Position numbers and translations under genes: made by a program | Notes under the pieces: generated by a model | What the model was told of the DNA's origin: nothing | What the model saw: the letters and a program-made list of their open reading frames with translations, nothing else | The model's database searches: none | Assembly: GCF_014284175.1 (NCBI RefSeq) | Contig: NZ_JACOGA010000012.1 | Span: forward strand, 1 to 64,000 | DNA: 64,000 nt | DNA from: Affinundibacterium flavidum | GTDB lineage: Bacteria; Pseudomonadota; Gammaproteobacteria; Burkholderiales; Burkholderiaceae_D | Reading direction: 5' to 3' | Shown: positions 42,440 to 50,962 of the stretch, in pieces | How positions within the stretch are numbered: position 1 is the stretch's first letter | Layout: the number at the start of each line of letters is the position of its first letter

Positions 42440-44904
42440 AAAGTTTGAGCCGTATTTATTCAGTTTGTCATACGCGCGGTGTGGGATTGGGTCTAATTGC
42501 GACGATAGTTCTGCTAGCGAATAATCAAGCGTCTGCGCAAAATGCGCAGCGTCAGATTCTGGCTTTGAAACATACATCTGCTTACCTTGATATCGTCACG
42601 AATGATGGTCGTTATCGTATCACGCCTTATTCTGCTGACGTGTTCGAAACCAGTTTCTATCCGCAAGGCGAGAACCTCAGTACTTTTGATCAGCAATCGC
42701 ATGCATTGATCGCACAGCCAGAAAAGCTGAAAGTGCATTTTGCAGAAACGAAAGATCAAATCAACTATGCCAGTGCAGGCTTGGCAGTCCAGATTCAAAA
42801 ATCGCCGTTTCAGATTTCTTATTGGTACCACGGAAAATTACTGACTTCTGAAAAGACTGGCTATGAAAAAATTTCTACGCCTGAAAAAAATCAAGCGCGC
42901 ATCAGTTTTAGTCTTGATTCAAGTGAAGCCTTATATGGTGCAGGTGCACGTGCACTCGGCATGAATCGACGCGGCAATCGCTTAGCTCTATATAACAAGG
43001 CGCATTACGGTTACGAAGAGCGATCTAGTCAAATGAATTTTGGCATTCCGCTTATCTACTCTTCAAAAATGTACGGCATACATTTTGATAATGCCGCCAT
43101 TGGTACACTAGATCTCGATAGTCAGCATGCCAACACGCTCAGTTATGAAACAATCGGCGGACGTAAAACCTATCAAGTAATCGCAGGCCAGGATTGGACA
43201 AAAATAGTCGGCAATTACACCGCATTAACAGGACGTCAGCCTTTGCCGCCGCGTTGGGCATTCGGAAATTTTGCCAGCCGTTTTGGCTATCATTCTGAGG
43301 CCGAAGCGCGCAATGTCATCGCGCAATTTCGCGCGGAGAAAATTCCGGTTGATGCCATTATTTTTGATTTGTACTGGTTTGGCAAAGACATTAAAGGCAC
43401 GATGGGAAATCTGGCATTTGATGCCGATAATTTTAAAAATCCGCAAAGTATGATCGCCGATTTTCATCAACAAGGTGTGAAGACGGTGTTGATCACTGAG
43501 CCCTTCATACTGACGACTTCGAATCGTTGGCAAGAAGCGGTGCGTGAAAATATTTTGGCAAAAGATCGTGCGGGAAAACCGTACACCTATGAATTCTATT
43601 TTGGGAATACTGGCCTGATCGATTTATTTCAGCCCAAGGCGCGTACTTGGTTTTGGAATATTTATAAAGATCTGGCAAAGCAGGGCGTCGCAGGTGTGTG
43701 GGGCGATCTGGGGGAGCCAGAAGTTCACCCTAGTGAGTTATTCCATGCGGACGGCAAGCTGGGTGCGGATCAAGTTCATAATATTTATGGACATGAGTGG
43801 GCTAAGTTAGTAGCGCAGGGTTATCAAAAAGATTTTCCTGATCAGCGTCCGTTTATTTTGATGCGTGCAGGCTATTCGGGTTCACAGAGATTTGGATTAA
43901 TTCCGTGGTCAGGCGACGTTAACCGGACTTGGGGTGGATTACGTTCGCAACCCGAGATCGCCTTGCAAATGGGAATGCAAGGTCTGGCTTATATGCATTC
44001 AGATTTAGGTGGTTTTGCGAGTGCAAATTTGGATGATGAATTGTATACACGTTGGTTGCAATATGGTGTATTCCAGCCGATTTTCCGACCGCATGCGCAA
44101 GAAGAAGTGCCAGCTGAAGCGATATTTCGCGCAGATAAGACCAAGCAATTAGCCAAGGCCGCGATTGAATTACGTTATCGCTTACTACCGTATAACTATA
44201 CTTTAGGATTTGAAAATCAAGAGCAGGGCTTGCCTCTGATGCGGCCTCTATTTTTTGCGGAGCCTGAGAATCAGCAATTGTTGACGCACTCCGCTTCGTA
44301 TTTGTGGGGCAATGATTTTCTAGTGCAGCCAATTATGGAAGCAAAGGCGCAGCAAGTTGAGGTTGTGTTTCCACAGGGACGATGGATAGATTTCTACACC
44401 GGACAAGTTTATCAAGGCGGTGCTACGCACACTGTCGCAGTGACTGAGCAACACATACCGGTATTCGTTCGCGCAGGTGCATTCATACCGATGGCAGCGC
44501 CTATGCAAAGCACGCAGTTCTATCAAGAGCAATTACTCGATCTGCATTATTACCACGACGAGAGTGTTCAGCGTAGCAGCGGAAAAATGTATGAAGATGA
44601 TGGACGCACACCGCAAGCCTATGCAAAAGGAATTTATCGCTTGCATCAATTTAGCAGTGTCTATGAAATTTCCGCATCGGGTAAAACAAGTTTGCGAATC
44701 CAATTGAAACAGCAGCATGGCAAGCATATGCCTGCTCAAAATAAGCAATTCACTTTTTACTTGCATAACGTATTGCATGCGCCGCAGCAAGTTACGCACG
44801 ATGGAAAACCTATGCAATTTACTTGGGACGCGACGGTTAAGCTAGTCAAAGTGCAGATTCGTGGAAATACAAAATCATCGAATTTAATTCGTGTGAATTG
44901 GTGA
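42436..44904 (+). CDS. Periplasmic GH31 alpha-glucosidase
   Basis: This 822-aa enzyme has an N-terminal export signal (LGLIATIVLLANNQASAQ). The GH31 catalytic domain carries nucleophile Asp424 in GVWGDLGEPE and acid/base Asp494 in WSGDVNRTWGGL. Other family marks are GAGARALGMNRRG, PPRWAFGNFASRFGY and RFGLIPW. A C-terminal beta domain of the DUF5110 type (~690-820) is likely. It would release glucose from malto-oligosaccharides made by the amylase. It overlaps the amylase gene by 4 bases. Confidence 0.93.
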   Translation: MKSLSRIYSVCHTRGVGLGLIATIVLLANNQASAQNAQRQILALKHTSAYLDIVTNDGRYRITPYSADVFETSFYPQGENLSTFDQQSHALIAQPEKLKVHFAETKDQINYASAGLAVQIQKSPFQISYWYHGKLLTSEKTGYEKISTPEKNQARISFSLDSSEALYGAGARALGMNRRGNRLALYNKAHYGYEERSSQMNFGIPLIYSSKMYGIHFDNAAIGTLDLDSQHANTLSYETIGGRKTYQVIAGQDWTKIVGNYTALTGRQPLPPRWAFGNFASRFGYHSEAEARNVIAQFRAEKIPVDAIIFDLYWFGKDIKGTMGNLAFDADNFKNPQSMIADFHQQGVKTVLITEPFILTTSNRWQEAVRENILAKDRAGKPYTYEFYFGNTGLIDLFQPKARTWFWNIYKDLAKQGVAGVWGDLGEPEVHPSELFHADGKLGADQVHNIYGHEWAKLVAQGYQKDFPDQRPFILMRAGYSGSQRFGLIPWSGDVNRTWGGLRSQPEIALQMGMQGLAYMHSDLGGFASANLDDELYTRWLQYGVFQPIFRPHAQEEVPAEAIFRADKTKQLAKAAIELRYRLLPYNYTLGFENQEQGLPLMRPLFFAEPENQQLLTHSASYLWGNDFLVQPIMEAKAQQVEVVFPQGRWIDFYTGQVYQGGATHTVAVTEQHIPVFVRAGAFIPMAAPMQSTQFYQEQLLDLHYYHDESVQRSSGKMYEDDGRTPQAYAKGIYRLHQFSSVYEISASGKTSLRIQLKQQHGKHMPAQNKQFTFYLHNVLHAPQQVTHDGKPMQFTWDATVKLVKVQIRGNTKSSNLIRVNW

Positions 44905-45014
44905 TCTTGTGCTCCAAATTTGGTGTGCCACAGAGCTGATTCAAAGTAAGGCAACAACAGGGCAAAATCACTTGTCCTGCTAAGTGCATGCGATTACACT
45001 TCGTTTCTTTTGGA

Positions 45015-45053
45015 ATTAAGATTAATTATTAAGATCAATTATTAAGATCAATT
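45015..45053. repeat. 13-bp tandem repeat upstream of the LacI-family gene
   Basis: ATTAAGATTAATT (45015-45027), then ATTAAGATCAATT at 45028-45040 and 45041-45053. It lies in the 217-bp gap before the regulator. No terminator or operator was seen in that gap. Confidence 0.85.
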
Positions 45054-45121
45054 ACTCGGTCATTCAATTAAAGTCATTCGGTTACTAAGTCATCACGTCA
45101 CTAAAAAGCGCAATCGCCCCT

Positions 45122-46132
45122 ATGAACCTCAAAAGTCTGGCACAAAGTCTCGGTATATCTGAAACCACGGTGAGTCGTGCATTGAACGGCTATCCTGAGG
45201 TCAGTGCGCGTACCCGACAACGAGTGCTGGAGGCGGCGGAACAATATGGCTATCGCCCGAATCCTATGGCGCGCAGTTTGGCATCGGGTCGCACTAACGT
45301 GATTGGGATCATTCATGCATTGGTTGCCAACGATTTAGCGGACCCGATGTTCATGCAAATCATCGGCGGCATGGTTGAAGCTTTGGAAGACCGCCAGATG
45401 GATTTGATCATGGCACCGGTGTCACCAGAGAATGAATTACGTTCTTACGAGCACATGGTCAAAGAACGTCGGGTCGATGGCTTAATCGTTGGTCGTACCA
45501 AACTTTATGATGAACGTGTTGCATACCTGGCCAAGCAGGGCTTGCCGTTTGTGGCGCATGGACGTACGCGTGTCAATGAGCCACATGCCTGGTTTGATTA
45601 TGATAACGAGAGCGGCATGCGAATCGCGGTAGAACATCTGCTGGCGCATGGACATCAACGTATCGCCTTGATGAGCGCACCTATCGACATGAACTTTGCG
45701 CGACAACGTTATGATAGTTTTCAAAGCGTTATGCGCGATGCTGGACTGCAGCCAAATCCCGATTACCTCAAAGATAATTCAAATGACCGACGCGGTGGCT
45801 ATGCTGCCATGCAACAGTTAATTAACAGCGCACATCCACCAAGCGCAGTTATCGTCGACAATCACATGGCAGGCGTCGGTGCGATGCGTGCCTTATTGGA
45901 CGCCGGAATCGCGATTGGTCAGCAAATGTCGATTATCGTCTGGGGTAAGATGGAAGATTCTTTGGCTGGCTATAAAGTCACTACGATAGAGCAACCCAAC
46001 CCCGATCTCGCTGGCAAGAAAATGGTGGAGATGCTGTTGGCCTTGCAAAACGGTACGCCGCCGTCAGAACTACAAGTCTTGTGGCAACCAGTGTTGCTGG
46101 CTGGTGAGACTGTGAATCAGGCGAGTATCTAG
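45122..46132 (+). CDS. LacI-family transcriptional regulator
   Basis: This 336-aa regulator has the N-terminal LacI helix-turn-helix and hinge (MNLKSLAQSLGISETTVSRALNGYPEVSARTRQRVLEAAEQYGYRPNPMARSLASGRTNVIGII, residues 1-64). A periplasmic-binding-like effector domain follows, with VDGLIVGRT, RRGGYAAMQQLI and AVIVDNHMAGVGAMRALLDAG. The location at the end of the glucan locus suggests it binds the twin AAAGCGCTTT sites before the receptor and responds to maltose or a derivative; this is inference. It is 217 bp from the glucosidase gene. No clear Shine-Dalgarno before the ATG. Confidence 0.92.
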   Translation: MNLKSLAQSLGISETTVSRALNGYPEVSARTRQRVLEAAEQYGYRPNPMARSLASGRTNVIGIIHALVANDLADPMFMQIIGGMVEALEDRQMDLIMAPVSPENELRSYEHMVKERRVDGLIVGRTKLYDERVAYLAKQGLPFVAHGRTRVNEPHAWFDYDNESGMRIAVEHLLAHGHQRIALMSAPIDMNFARQRYDSFQSVMRDAGLQPNPDYLKDNSNDRRGGYAAMQQLINSAHPPSAVIVDNHMAGVGAMRALLDAGIAIGQQMSIIVWGKMEDSLAGYKVTTIEQPNPDLAGKKMVEMLLALQNGTPPSELQVLWQPVLLAGETVNQASI

Positions 46133-46260
46133 TACGCTTGAGTTAATAATTGTTCCTCCTTGGATCATTTCTGCCATCACCCGTTTATTCCCTCACAGTA
46201 TTTGTGAATTGGCCGCATACTGTTTGCGCTGCATGAGCTCGCCTGATGGAGACTGTGAAG

Positions 46261-46803
46261 ATGACGCTTGAGAAAAATACTAACATCGCTACCAATAATG
46301 CTACCAACAACGCCAAGTTGAATACTGAGTATAAGTTGAAGCAAAAATGCGATAGCCCTGAGAAAGCACTTCTCTTCGTGCAGCAGCAGGGAATTGTGCT
46401 TGTATCTGCTAAAGGCCCCGTGCCACGATTGACCGAGGAGATTGTTGGTGAGCCTATCAAAGGTAGTTGGTGGGCGCATCCGCAAAGTCACCACTTATTT
46501 AAGATACTGGAAGCCGTGAGTGCTTCGGATCAAATTCTGGTGTGTCGTCTGATGAATGCTAAATTGACTTTGGTACATCGCCGCTTGTGGCCTTCGCTAG
46601 TGCGCATTGCAGGGCACTTGGCTCCAGAACAGTTAGCGCAAGTTCGAGAGCAACATACGCCCAGCGGTCGGCATGTGACACATGAAATCGCGTTTCCTGA
46701 TTGGGTTCCTGCGGCTATATTTGCAGAATCTATCCATATCGATGAGAACGCAGCATTAGACGATTTTTCATCATGTTTTGTGCGTCGCCCTTTCATAAAG
46801 TAA
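46261..46803 (+). CDS. Conserved hypothetical protein
   Basis: This 180-aa cytosolic protein has unknown function. After an Asn/Thr/Lys-rich start (~1-25) comes a compact domain with SPEKALLFVQQQGIVLVSAKGPVPRLTEEIVG, SWWAHPQSHHLFKILEAV and CRLMNAKLTLVHRRLWPSLVRIAGHLAPEQLAQVREQHTPSGRH. The HP-SHxxF and VHRRLWPxLV patterns look strongly constrained, so this is a real family. I cannot name a reaction. The ATG at 46261 has GGAG at 46248-46251; an ATG at 46246 overlaps that site and is less likely. It stands alone. Confidence 0.75.
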   Translation: MTLEKNTNIATNNATNNAKLNTEYKLKQKCDSPEKALLFVQQQGIVLVSAKGPVPRLTEEIVGEPIKGSWWAHPQSHHLFKILEAVSASDQILVCRLMNAKLTLVHRRLWPSLVRIAGHLAPEQLAQVREQHTPSGRHVTHEIAFPDWVPAAIFAESIHIDENAALDDFSSCFVRRPFIK

Positions 46804-46963
46804 ATCCTGCGATAGTTGGCACTCATTTTGCGTGAATCTAATGCGTCTTTTTTTCTATTTCGAGCTTGTCAATTATCCATGCCAATAGGCGTGGTGGTAT
46901 GGAATTTGCATCGTATTTATTCAGGATTGCTGAAAAAAATCTTTTTCTGACGAGGTCAGATTG

Positions 46964-47650
46964 ATGCGCAGACGTTTTTTTATGACAGCCTTAGCGACAA
47001 GCTGGATGCCCGGTATTTCTGCGCGTTCTCCATTTAGTATTGCCTATAACGAAGTGACTGGAGCACTCATTCCTCTGGTGCAGGCGGTGTATGGAGAAAT
47101 GGGTATGCAGCCGACGTTTGAATTGGTGCCCTCAGAGCGCGCCATCGCCTTGACCAATAGCGCCCACTACGATGCCGATATCGGGCGCGCCGACAGCGTA
47201 CTCAAGCATTATCCCAATCTCCTGATAAGTCGTGAGCCCTTAAAGCAATTGGAACTTTATGCTTATGTCAGGCAGCGGTCTGCGGTGTATTTTTCTGACG
47301 TGAATCAACTGAAACAGTGGACAGTAGGCGTGGTGCGTGGCTCAAAATTGGCGGAGGACTTTATTGAACAGCATCAATTACGCTATATTTCTGCCAATTC
47401 TGCCGAATCATTTTATAAGATGTTACAGGCAAAGCGCTTCGACGTTGCTTTGATTTCAAGCACACAATTATCTGCCCAATCTCCTCAGATCAATGCACTG
47501 GCAGAACGTGTAGGCGGCGTGCTGGTACATAGTTATTCTTATCATATAATGCACAAGAAACACGCTGAGCTGATGCTGGAATTTGATGCAAGTTTAAGAA
47601 GAATGCGTATCAGCGGACGGCTCGCTGAGTTTCAGCGACAGTTGGGATAG
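46964..47650 (+). CDS. Periplasmic solute-binding-like protein (SBP_bac_3 type)
   Basis: This 228-aa exported protein has a short signal (MRRRFFMTALATSWMPGISA). The mature part fits the amino-acid-binding-protein-like fold: FSIAYNEVTGALIPLVQAVYGEMGMQPTFELVPSERAIALTNSAHYDADIGRAD, then TVGVVRGSKLAEDFI and FDVALISS. Such single-domain proteins, without ABC genes nearby, often serve as sensors or orphan binding proteins. The ligand is unknown. GAGG at 46952-46955 supports the ATG at 46964. Confidence 0.8.
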   Translation: MRRRFFMTALATSWMPGISARSPFSIAYNEVTGALIPLVQAVYGEMGMQPTFELVPSERAIALTNSAHYDADIGRADSVLKHYPNLLISREPLKQLELYAYVRQRSAVYFSDVNQLKQWTVGVVRGSKLAEDFIEQHQLRYISANSAESFYKMLQAKRFDVALISSTQLSAQSPQINALAERVGGVLVHSYSYHIMHKKHAELMLEFDASLRRMRISGRLAEFQRQLG

Positions 47651-47768
47651 ATTGCGCGCAAGTATCTTCGTGCTAGCATGGCACAAGCATCTTTTCCTTC
47701 CCGTGGTTATTGATTCAGCCGTGCTTGTACTTCCCCAAAATAAAATAATTACTAGCCATGAGGTTTTG

Positions 47769-48233
47769 ATGTCGCCCACCTTGAATATTTATTTGCTCTT
47801 TGCCGCGGCATTGTCCGTGCTTGGCGCACTCTTACATTTTGCCTGCCTGGTATTTGGTGCGCCGCTGTTTCGTTTATTAGGCGCAGGCGAGGTCGTGGTG
47901 AAGATGCTGGAACGTGGGCATTCTCAGCCCAAGGTGATCGCGGTATTGGTCGGTACTGCCTTGCTGATATCTGCTGCCTACGCAAGTTCTGCCGCGGGCT
48001 TGATTATCAGCTTGCCGTGGCAGCGTTTGATCTTGATCGGCGTGACAGCAGTACTGTTTGCACGTGCCTTAGCCTTTCCTTTTCTAAAGCCGCTGTTTGT
48101 AGGGAATAGTGATCTGTTTTGGTGGATTAGTTCTGGATTGTGTTTTGTCTTTGCATCGCTAATTGCGATTGGTCAAGGGTCTGTTAACATTCAAATTGGG
48201 AATGCGAATGCGGAAAAACGGGCACAGGGCTAG
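47769..48233 (+). CDS. Small four-helix membrane protein, 3' end altered by insertion
   Basis: This 154-aa inner-membrane protein has about four helices (LNIYLLFAAALSVLGALLHFACLVFG; VIAVLVGTALLISAAYASSAAGLI; LILIGVTAVLFARALAFPF; LFWWISSGLCFVFASLIAIG). Function unknown. The start at 47769 has GAGG at 47760-47763; a longer frame from 47652 is rejected. The last 18 codons (GSVNIQIGNANAEKRAQG) and the stop lie inside the inverted-repeat element at 48176-48442. The native C-terminus has therefore been replaced or extended by the insertion, just after the fourth helix. Confidence 0.72.
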   Translation: MSPTLNIYLLFAAALSVLGALLHFACLVFGAPLFRLLGAGEVVVKMLERGHSQPKVIAVLVGTALLISAAYASSAAGLIISLPWQRLILIGVTAVLFARALAFPFLKPLFVGNSDLFWWISSGLCFVFASLIAIGQGSVNIQIGNANAEKRAQG

Positions 48234-48442
48234 GCGTCAAGGCGCGCCACAGTGCGAGCACTGTAAGCGGCTTGCAACAACGCCATGTGCCCGTTTTACC
48301 CATTCCCGAAGGGTTCAAGCCAAAACGCGCGATGGACAGCGTTGTAGCTCTTGCCGAGGCACTAGCCTCGGCGGCGAACTACGCCTTGCCATCCCACCTT
48401 TTGGCTTGAACGCATCTCCCAATTTGAATGTTAACAGACCCT
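48176..48442. mobile_element. 267-bp structured inverted-repeat element (MITE-like)
   Basis: Terminal inverted repeats of about 31 bp (48176-48206 and 48411-48442) begin AGGGTCTGTTAACATTCAAA and differ by one indel. Inside are two long hairpins. Hairpin A pairs AAAACGGGCACA (48215-48226) with TGTGCCCGTTTT (48286-48297) and has an apical ACAGTG/CACTGT stem (48249-48264). Hairpin B pairs GTTCAAGCCAAAA (48313-48325) with TTTTGGCTTGAAC (48399-48411) and has an apical GCCGAGGC-ACTA-GCCTCGGC (48353-48372). The whole would fold as a three-way junction. No target duplication is clear. It contains no transposase. Confidence 0.8.
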
Positions 48443-48466
48443 AGCACAAGTGTGGAGTCAATTAAA

Positions 48467-48835
48467 ATGAGTCAATCCAGAGTCGAAAATTTATTACAAG
48501 ATTTGTGCTTACTCAATCCAAGCAATTACGAGATGGTTCAAGCTGTCAGACAAATGGTGCTTGGTTTGGGAACCGACGTCAGTGAGGAAGTAAAATATGG
48601 CGGAATACTCTTTTCCGTTGGTACGCATTTTTGTGGTGTGTTTGCCTATGCGACGCATATTTCCATAGAATTTGGTGAAGGTGCTAAGCTGAAAGATCAG
48701 TATTCTGTTTTGGAAGGTAAGGGGAAATTCAGGCGCCATATCAAATGCCTACAAATGGATGATATTCAGAACAAACATCTCTTACATTATGTGAAACTCG
48801 CTTATCAAATGCATTCGAATCGACAAATAGTTTAA
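48467..48835 (+). CDS. DUF1801 domain protein
   Basis: This 122-aa cytosolic protein has the DUF1801/YdhG-like pattern: VENLLQDLCLLNPSNYEMVQAVRQMVLGLGTDVSEEVKYGGILFSVGTHFCGVFAYATHISIEFGEGAKL, with the conserved EEVKYGG and the short GKFRRHIK. Function unknown; related to a YjbR/CyaY-like alpha-beta fold. GGAG (48454-48457) sets the start at 48467, just 24 bp past the structured element. An in-frame ATG at 48428 lies inside the element and is rejected. Confidence 0.85.
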   Translation: MSQSRVENLLQDLCLLNPSNYEMVQAVRQMVLGLGTDVSEEVKYGGILFSVGTHFCGVFAYATHISIEFGEGAKLKDQYSVLEGKGKFRRHIKCLQMDDIQNKHLLHYVKLAYQMHSNRQIV

Positions 48836-48872
48836 GAAATCGTCGTCACTTTTGTAATCCGTCGGAGAAAAA

Positions 48873-49229
48873 ATGCAAGCACCAATTCCAATCTTTCGTA
48901 GCTTCGATGAGGCTTCTGCAAAATCATTTTATATCGACTTTTTAGGTTTTCATCTTGATTGGGAACATCGTTTTGAACCTGATACGCCCTTGTATATGCA
49001 ATTGTCGCAGGCTGCATGTGTTTTGCATTTGTCCGAACATTTCGGTGATGCTGCGCCAGGTGCGCACTTACGGATTAGAGTCGAAGACGTGATTAGCTTC
49101 TGTGCGGCCTTAAATGCCAAAAAATATCGCCACGCACGTCCAGGGTATCAAGCGATGGAATGGGGTACGACCGAAATGACAATCAATGATCCATTTGGAA
49201 ATAGATTGACTTTTTATACCGAGACCTGA
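48873..49229 (+). CDS. Glyoxalase/bleomycin-resistance (VOC) superfamily protein
   Basis: This 118-aa protein has the two betaalphabetabetabeta modules of the vicinal oxygen chelate fold. It starts IPIFRSFDEASAKSFYIDFLGFHLDWEHRF and ends with EMTINDPFGNRLTFYTE, where Glu near the end and His residues (HLSEHFG) could bind metal. This subgroup is annotated as bleomycin-resistance-like/glyoxalase family, and true substrate is unknown. TCGGAGAAAA precedes the ATG. It lies 37 bp after the DUF1801 gene and is probably co-transcribed. Confidence 0.87.
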   Translation: MQAPIPIFRSFDEASAKSFYIDFLGFHLDWEHRFEPDTPLYMQLSQAACVLHLSEHFGDAAPGAHLRIRVEDVISFCAALNAKKYRHARPGYQAMEWGTTEMTINDPFGNRLTFYTET

Positions 49230-49352
49230 ACCCAGAATCGAGATCCTAGAAATGGGTTTTGCTTATGGTCTGGCAGTCGTCAATTGGAAGCCACTTAGAA
49301 TTTATTTAGCGGTCATTTAGAAAGCTATGGAAGCAAACTCGGTAATAAAGAA

Positions 49353-50894
49353 ATGAATACTATGCACCAATCCATCACGTCTAACTCTAACAATTGTTCA
49401 GGTAGCGATTCTGATGTTGCGACTGAGGCGGCTTGCCGGGTTTGCGAGTCAGTAGCAAAGGAAGGTAATGCTGGATGTAGTGACAATGAAGATGTCAACC
49501 TCACTGCAAAAGGCGCTGCAGAACATATACAAAAACTCAATAGTGCGTGTTTTTGTATCAGCTTGCCTGATGGGGCTTTGAAGCGGGCGCTTAAATTGGA
49601 ATTGGCTGCACCTGAAGTATTTGATTTGATAGAGCAACGTTGCCCGCATTTATTTTCTGCACAGCCAGTATTCGTCTCGCATAGCCAGCAAATGCGTATG
49701 GCAGCGGTGATACAGGCCATCGAGCGCGTAGTGGCATTGCCTACGTTTCGCGCACAGATTTTGCAAGGTGCTCCGGAAATCGTCAGGCAGGCTATGGCGC
49801 AAAATCCCGTTGCCGCAGTTGCCGTCAATGGCGTGTTCTTTGGCTATGACTTCCATTTGCACGAAGAGAAAATTGGTCTGATCGAAGTCAATACTAATGC
49901 GGGAGGTGCTTTGCTCAACGCGTTGCTGGCACGCGCACAGCATGCCTGTTGTGCGGTGATGGATGACATCGTCCATACGCAAGCCAAAGTACAGGAATTT
50001 GAGCAAGCAATAGTGATTATGTTTCAGCATGAATGGACGCTGGCGCAGATGGCAAAGAGCAAATCCATAGAGCCAACAGATCCCAACCATAGCGCGTCAG
50101 GAACCTTGCGTACTATAGCGATTGTTGACGAACATCCAGAAGCGCAATATTTGTACCCTGAATTCCTCTTGTTCCAACAATTATTTCAACGTCACGGTAT
50201 CAATGCCATTATCGCTGCACCTGAGCAGCTAAGTTGGCGCGATGAAGGATTGTGGTGTGCGGATCAGCGTATTGATTTGGTCTATAACCGCTTGACGGAT
50301 TTCTATCTGGAAGACGCAAATGCTGAAGCATTGCGCCAAGCCTATTTGGCACAGGCTGTAGTCTTGACGCCGAATCCATTCTTACATGCCTTGTATGCAG
50401 ATAAGCGCAATTTGGTGATCTGGTCTGATCCTCAGCAATTGCAACAACTTGGCGTCGATACAGAAACCCAGGCGTGTTTGCTGGCGAATATTCCACGGAC
50501 TGAAACGGTACAACTGCAACATGCCGAGCGTCTATGGGCGCAACGTCGTCAGTTATTTTTCAAGCCGAATGCTGGTTACGGTGGGCGCGCCGCATATCGT
50601 GGTGATAAATTGACTAAGCGCGTATGGGAAGAGATTTTGGCGGGGGATTATATAGCCCAAGAAATCATCAGCCCAGGTGAACGTGTGAGTGGATCGCCTG
50701 AGATGCCTGCACAGATGAAATTCGACATTCGACAGTACACCTATCAAGGCGCGGTGCAATGGACTGCGGCACGTATGTATCAAGGACAAACAACGAATTT
50801 CCGCACGCCTGGCGGAGGCTTTGCACCCGTCTATACGATAGACGATACGGACTTATTCGGTAATCCGCAAAAGATGGCGGCGCTAATGGCTTAG
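49353..50894 (+). CDS. ATP-grasp-like protein of unknown function
   Basis: This 513-aa cytosolic protein has several segments resembling glutathione-synthetase-type ATP-grasp enzymes: VNGVFFGYDFHLHEEKIGLIEVNTNAGGALLNALLAR (~153-190), RTIAIVDEHPEAQYLYPEFLLFQQLFQRHGINAIIAAPEQL, and RRQLFFKPNAGYGGRAAYRGDKL (~405-427, a nucleotide-binding strand-loop). The C-terminal KFDIRQYTYQGAVQWTAARMYQGQTTNFRTPGGGFAPVY has the metal-binding Asn/Arg pattern expected in ATP-grasp. The N-terminal ~65 residues are Ser/Asn/Cys-rich and poorly conserved in appearance. A ligase joining an acid and an amine is plausible; substrates unknown. No partner gene is adjacent. Confidence 0.65.
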   Translation: MNTMHQSITSNSNNCSGSDSDVATEAACRVCESVAKEGNAGCSDNEDVNLTAKGAAEHIQKLNSACFCISLPDGALKRALKLELAAPEVFDLIEQRCPHLFSAQPVFVSHSQQMRMAAVIQAIERVVALPTFRAQILQGAPEIVRQAMAQNPVAAVAVNGVFFGYDFHLHEEKIGLIEVNTNAGGALLNALLARAQHACCAVMDDIVHTQAKVQEFEQAIVIMFQHEWTLAQMAKSKSIEPTDPNHSASGTLRTIAIVDEHPEAQYLYPEFLLFQQLFQRHGINAIIAAPEQLSWRDEGLWCADQRIDLVYNRLTDFYLEDANAEALRQAYLAQAVVLTPNPFLHALYADKRNLVIWSDPQQLQQLGVDTETQACLLANIPRTETVQLQHAERLWAQRRQLFFKPNAGYGGRAAYRGDKLTKRVWEEILAGDYIAQEIISPGERVSGSPEMPAQMKFDIRQYTYQGAVQWTAARMYQGQTTNFRTPGGGFAPVYTIDDTDLFGNPQKMAALMA

Positions 50895-50962
50895 CTTGAT
50901 GTGCTTTGTTTGCCTGGGCTTCGTAGTTTCAGTTCAGTTCAATTTGCTTCAGTGCGCCAGAG

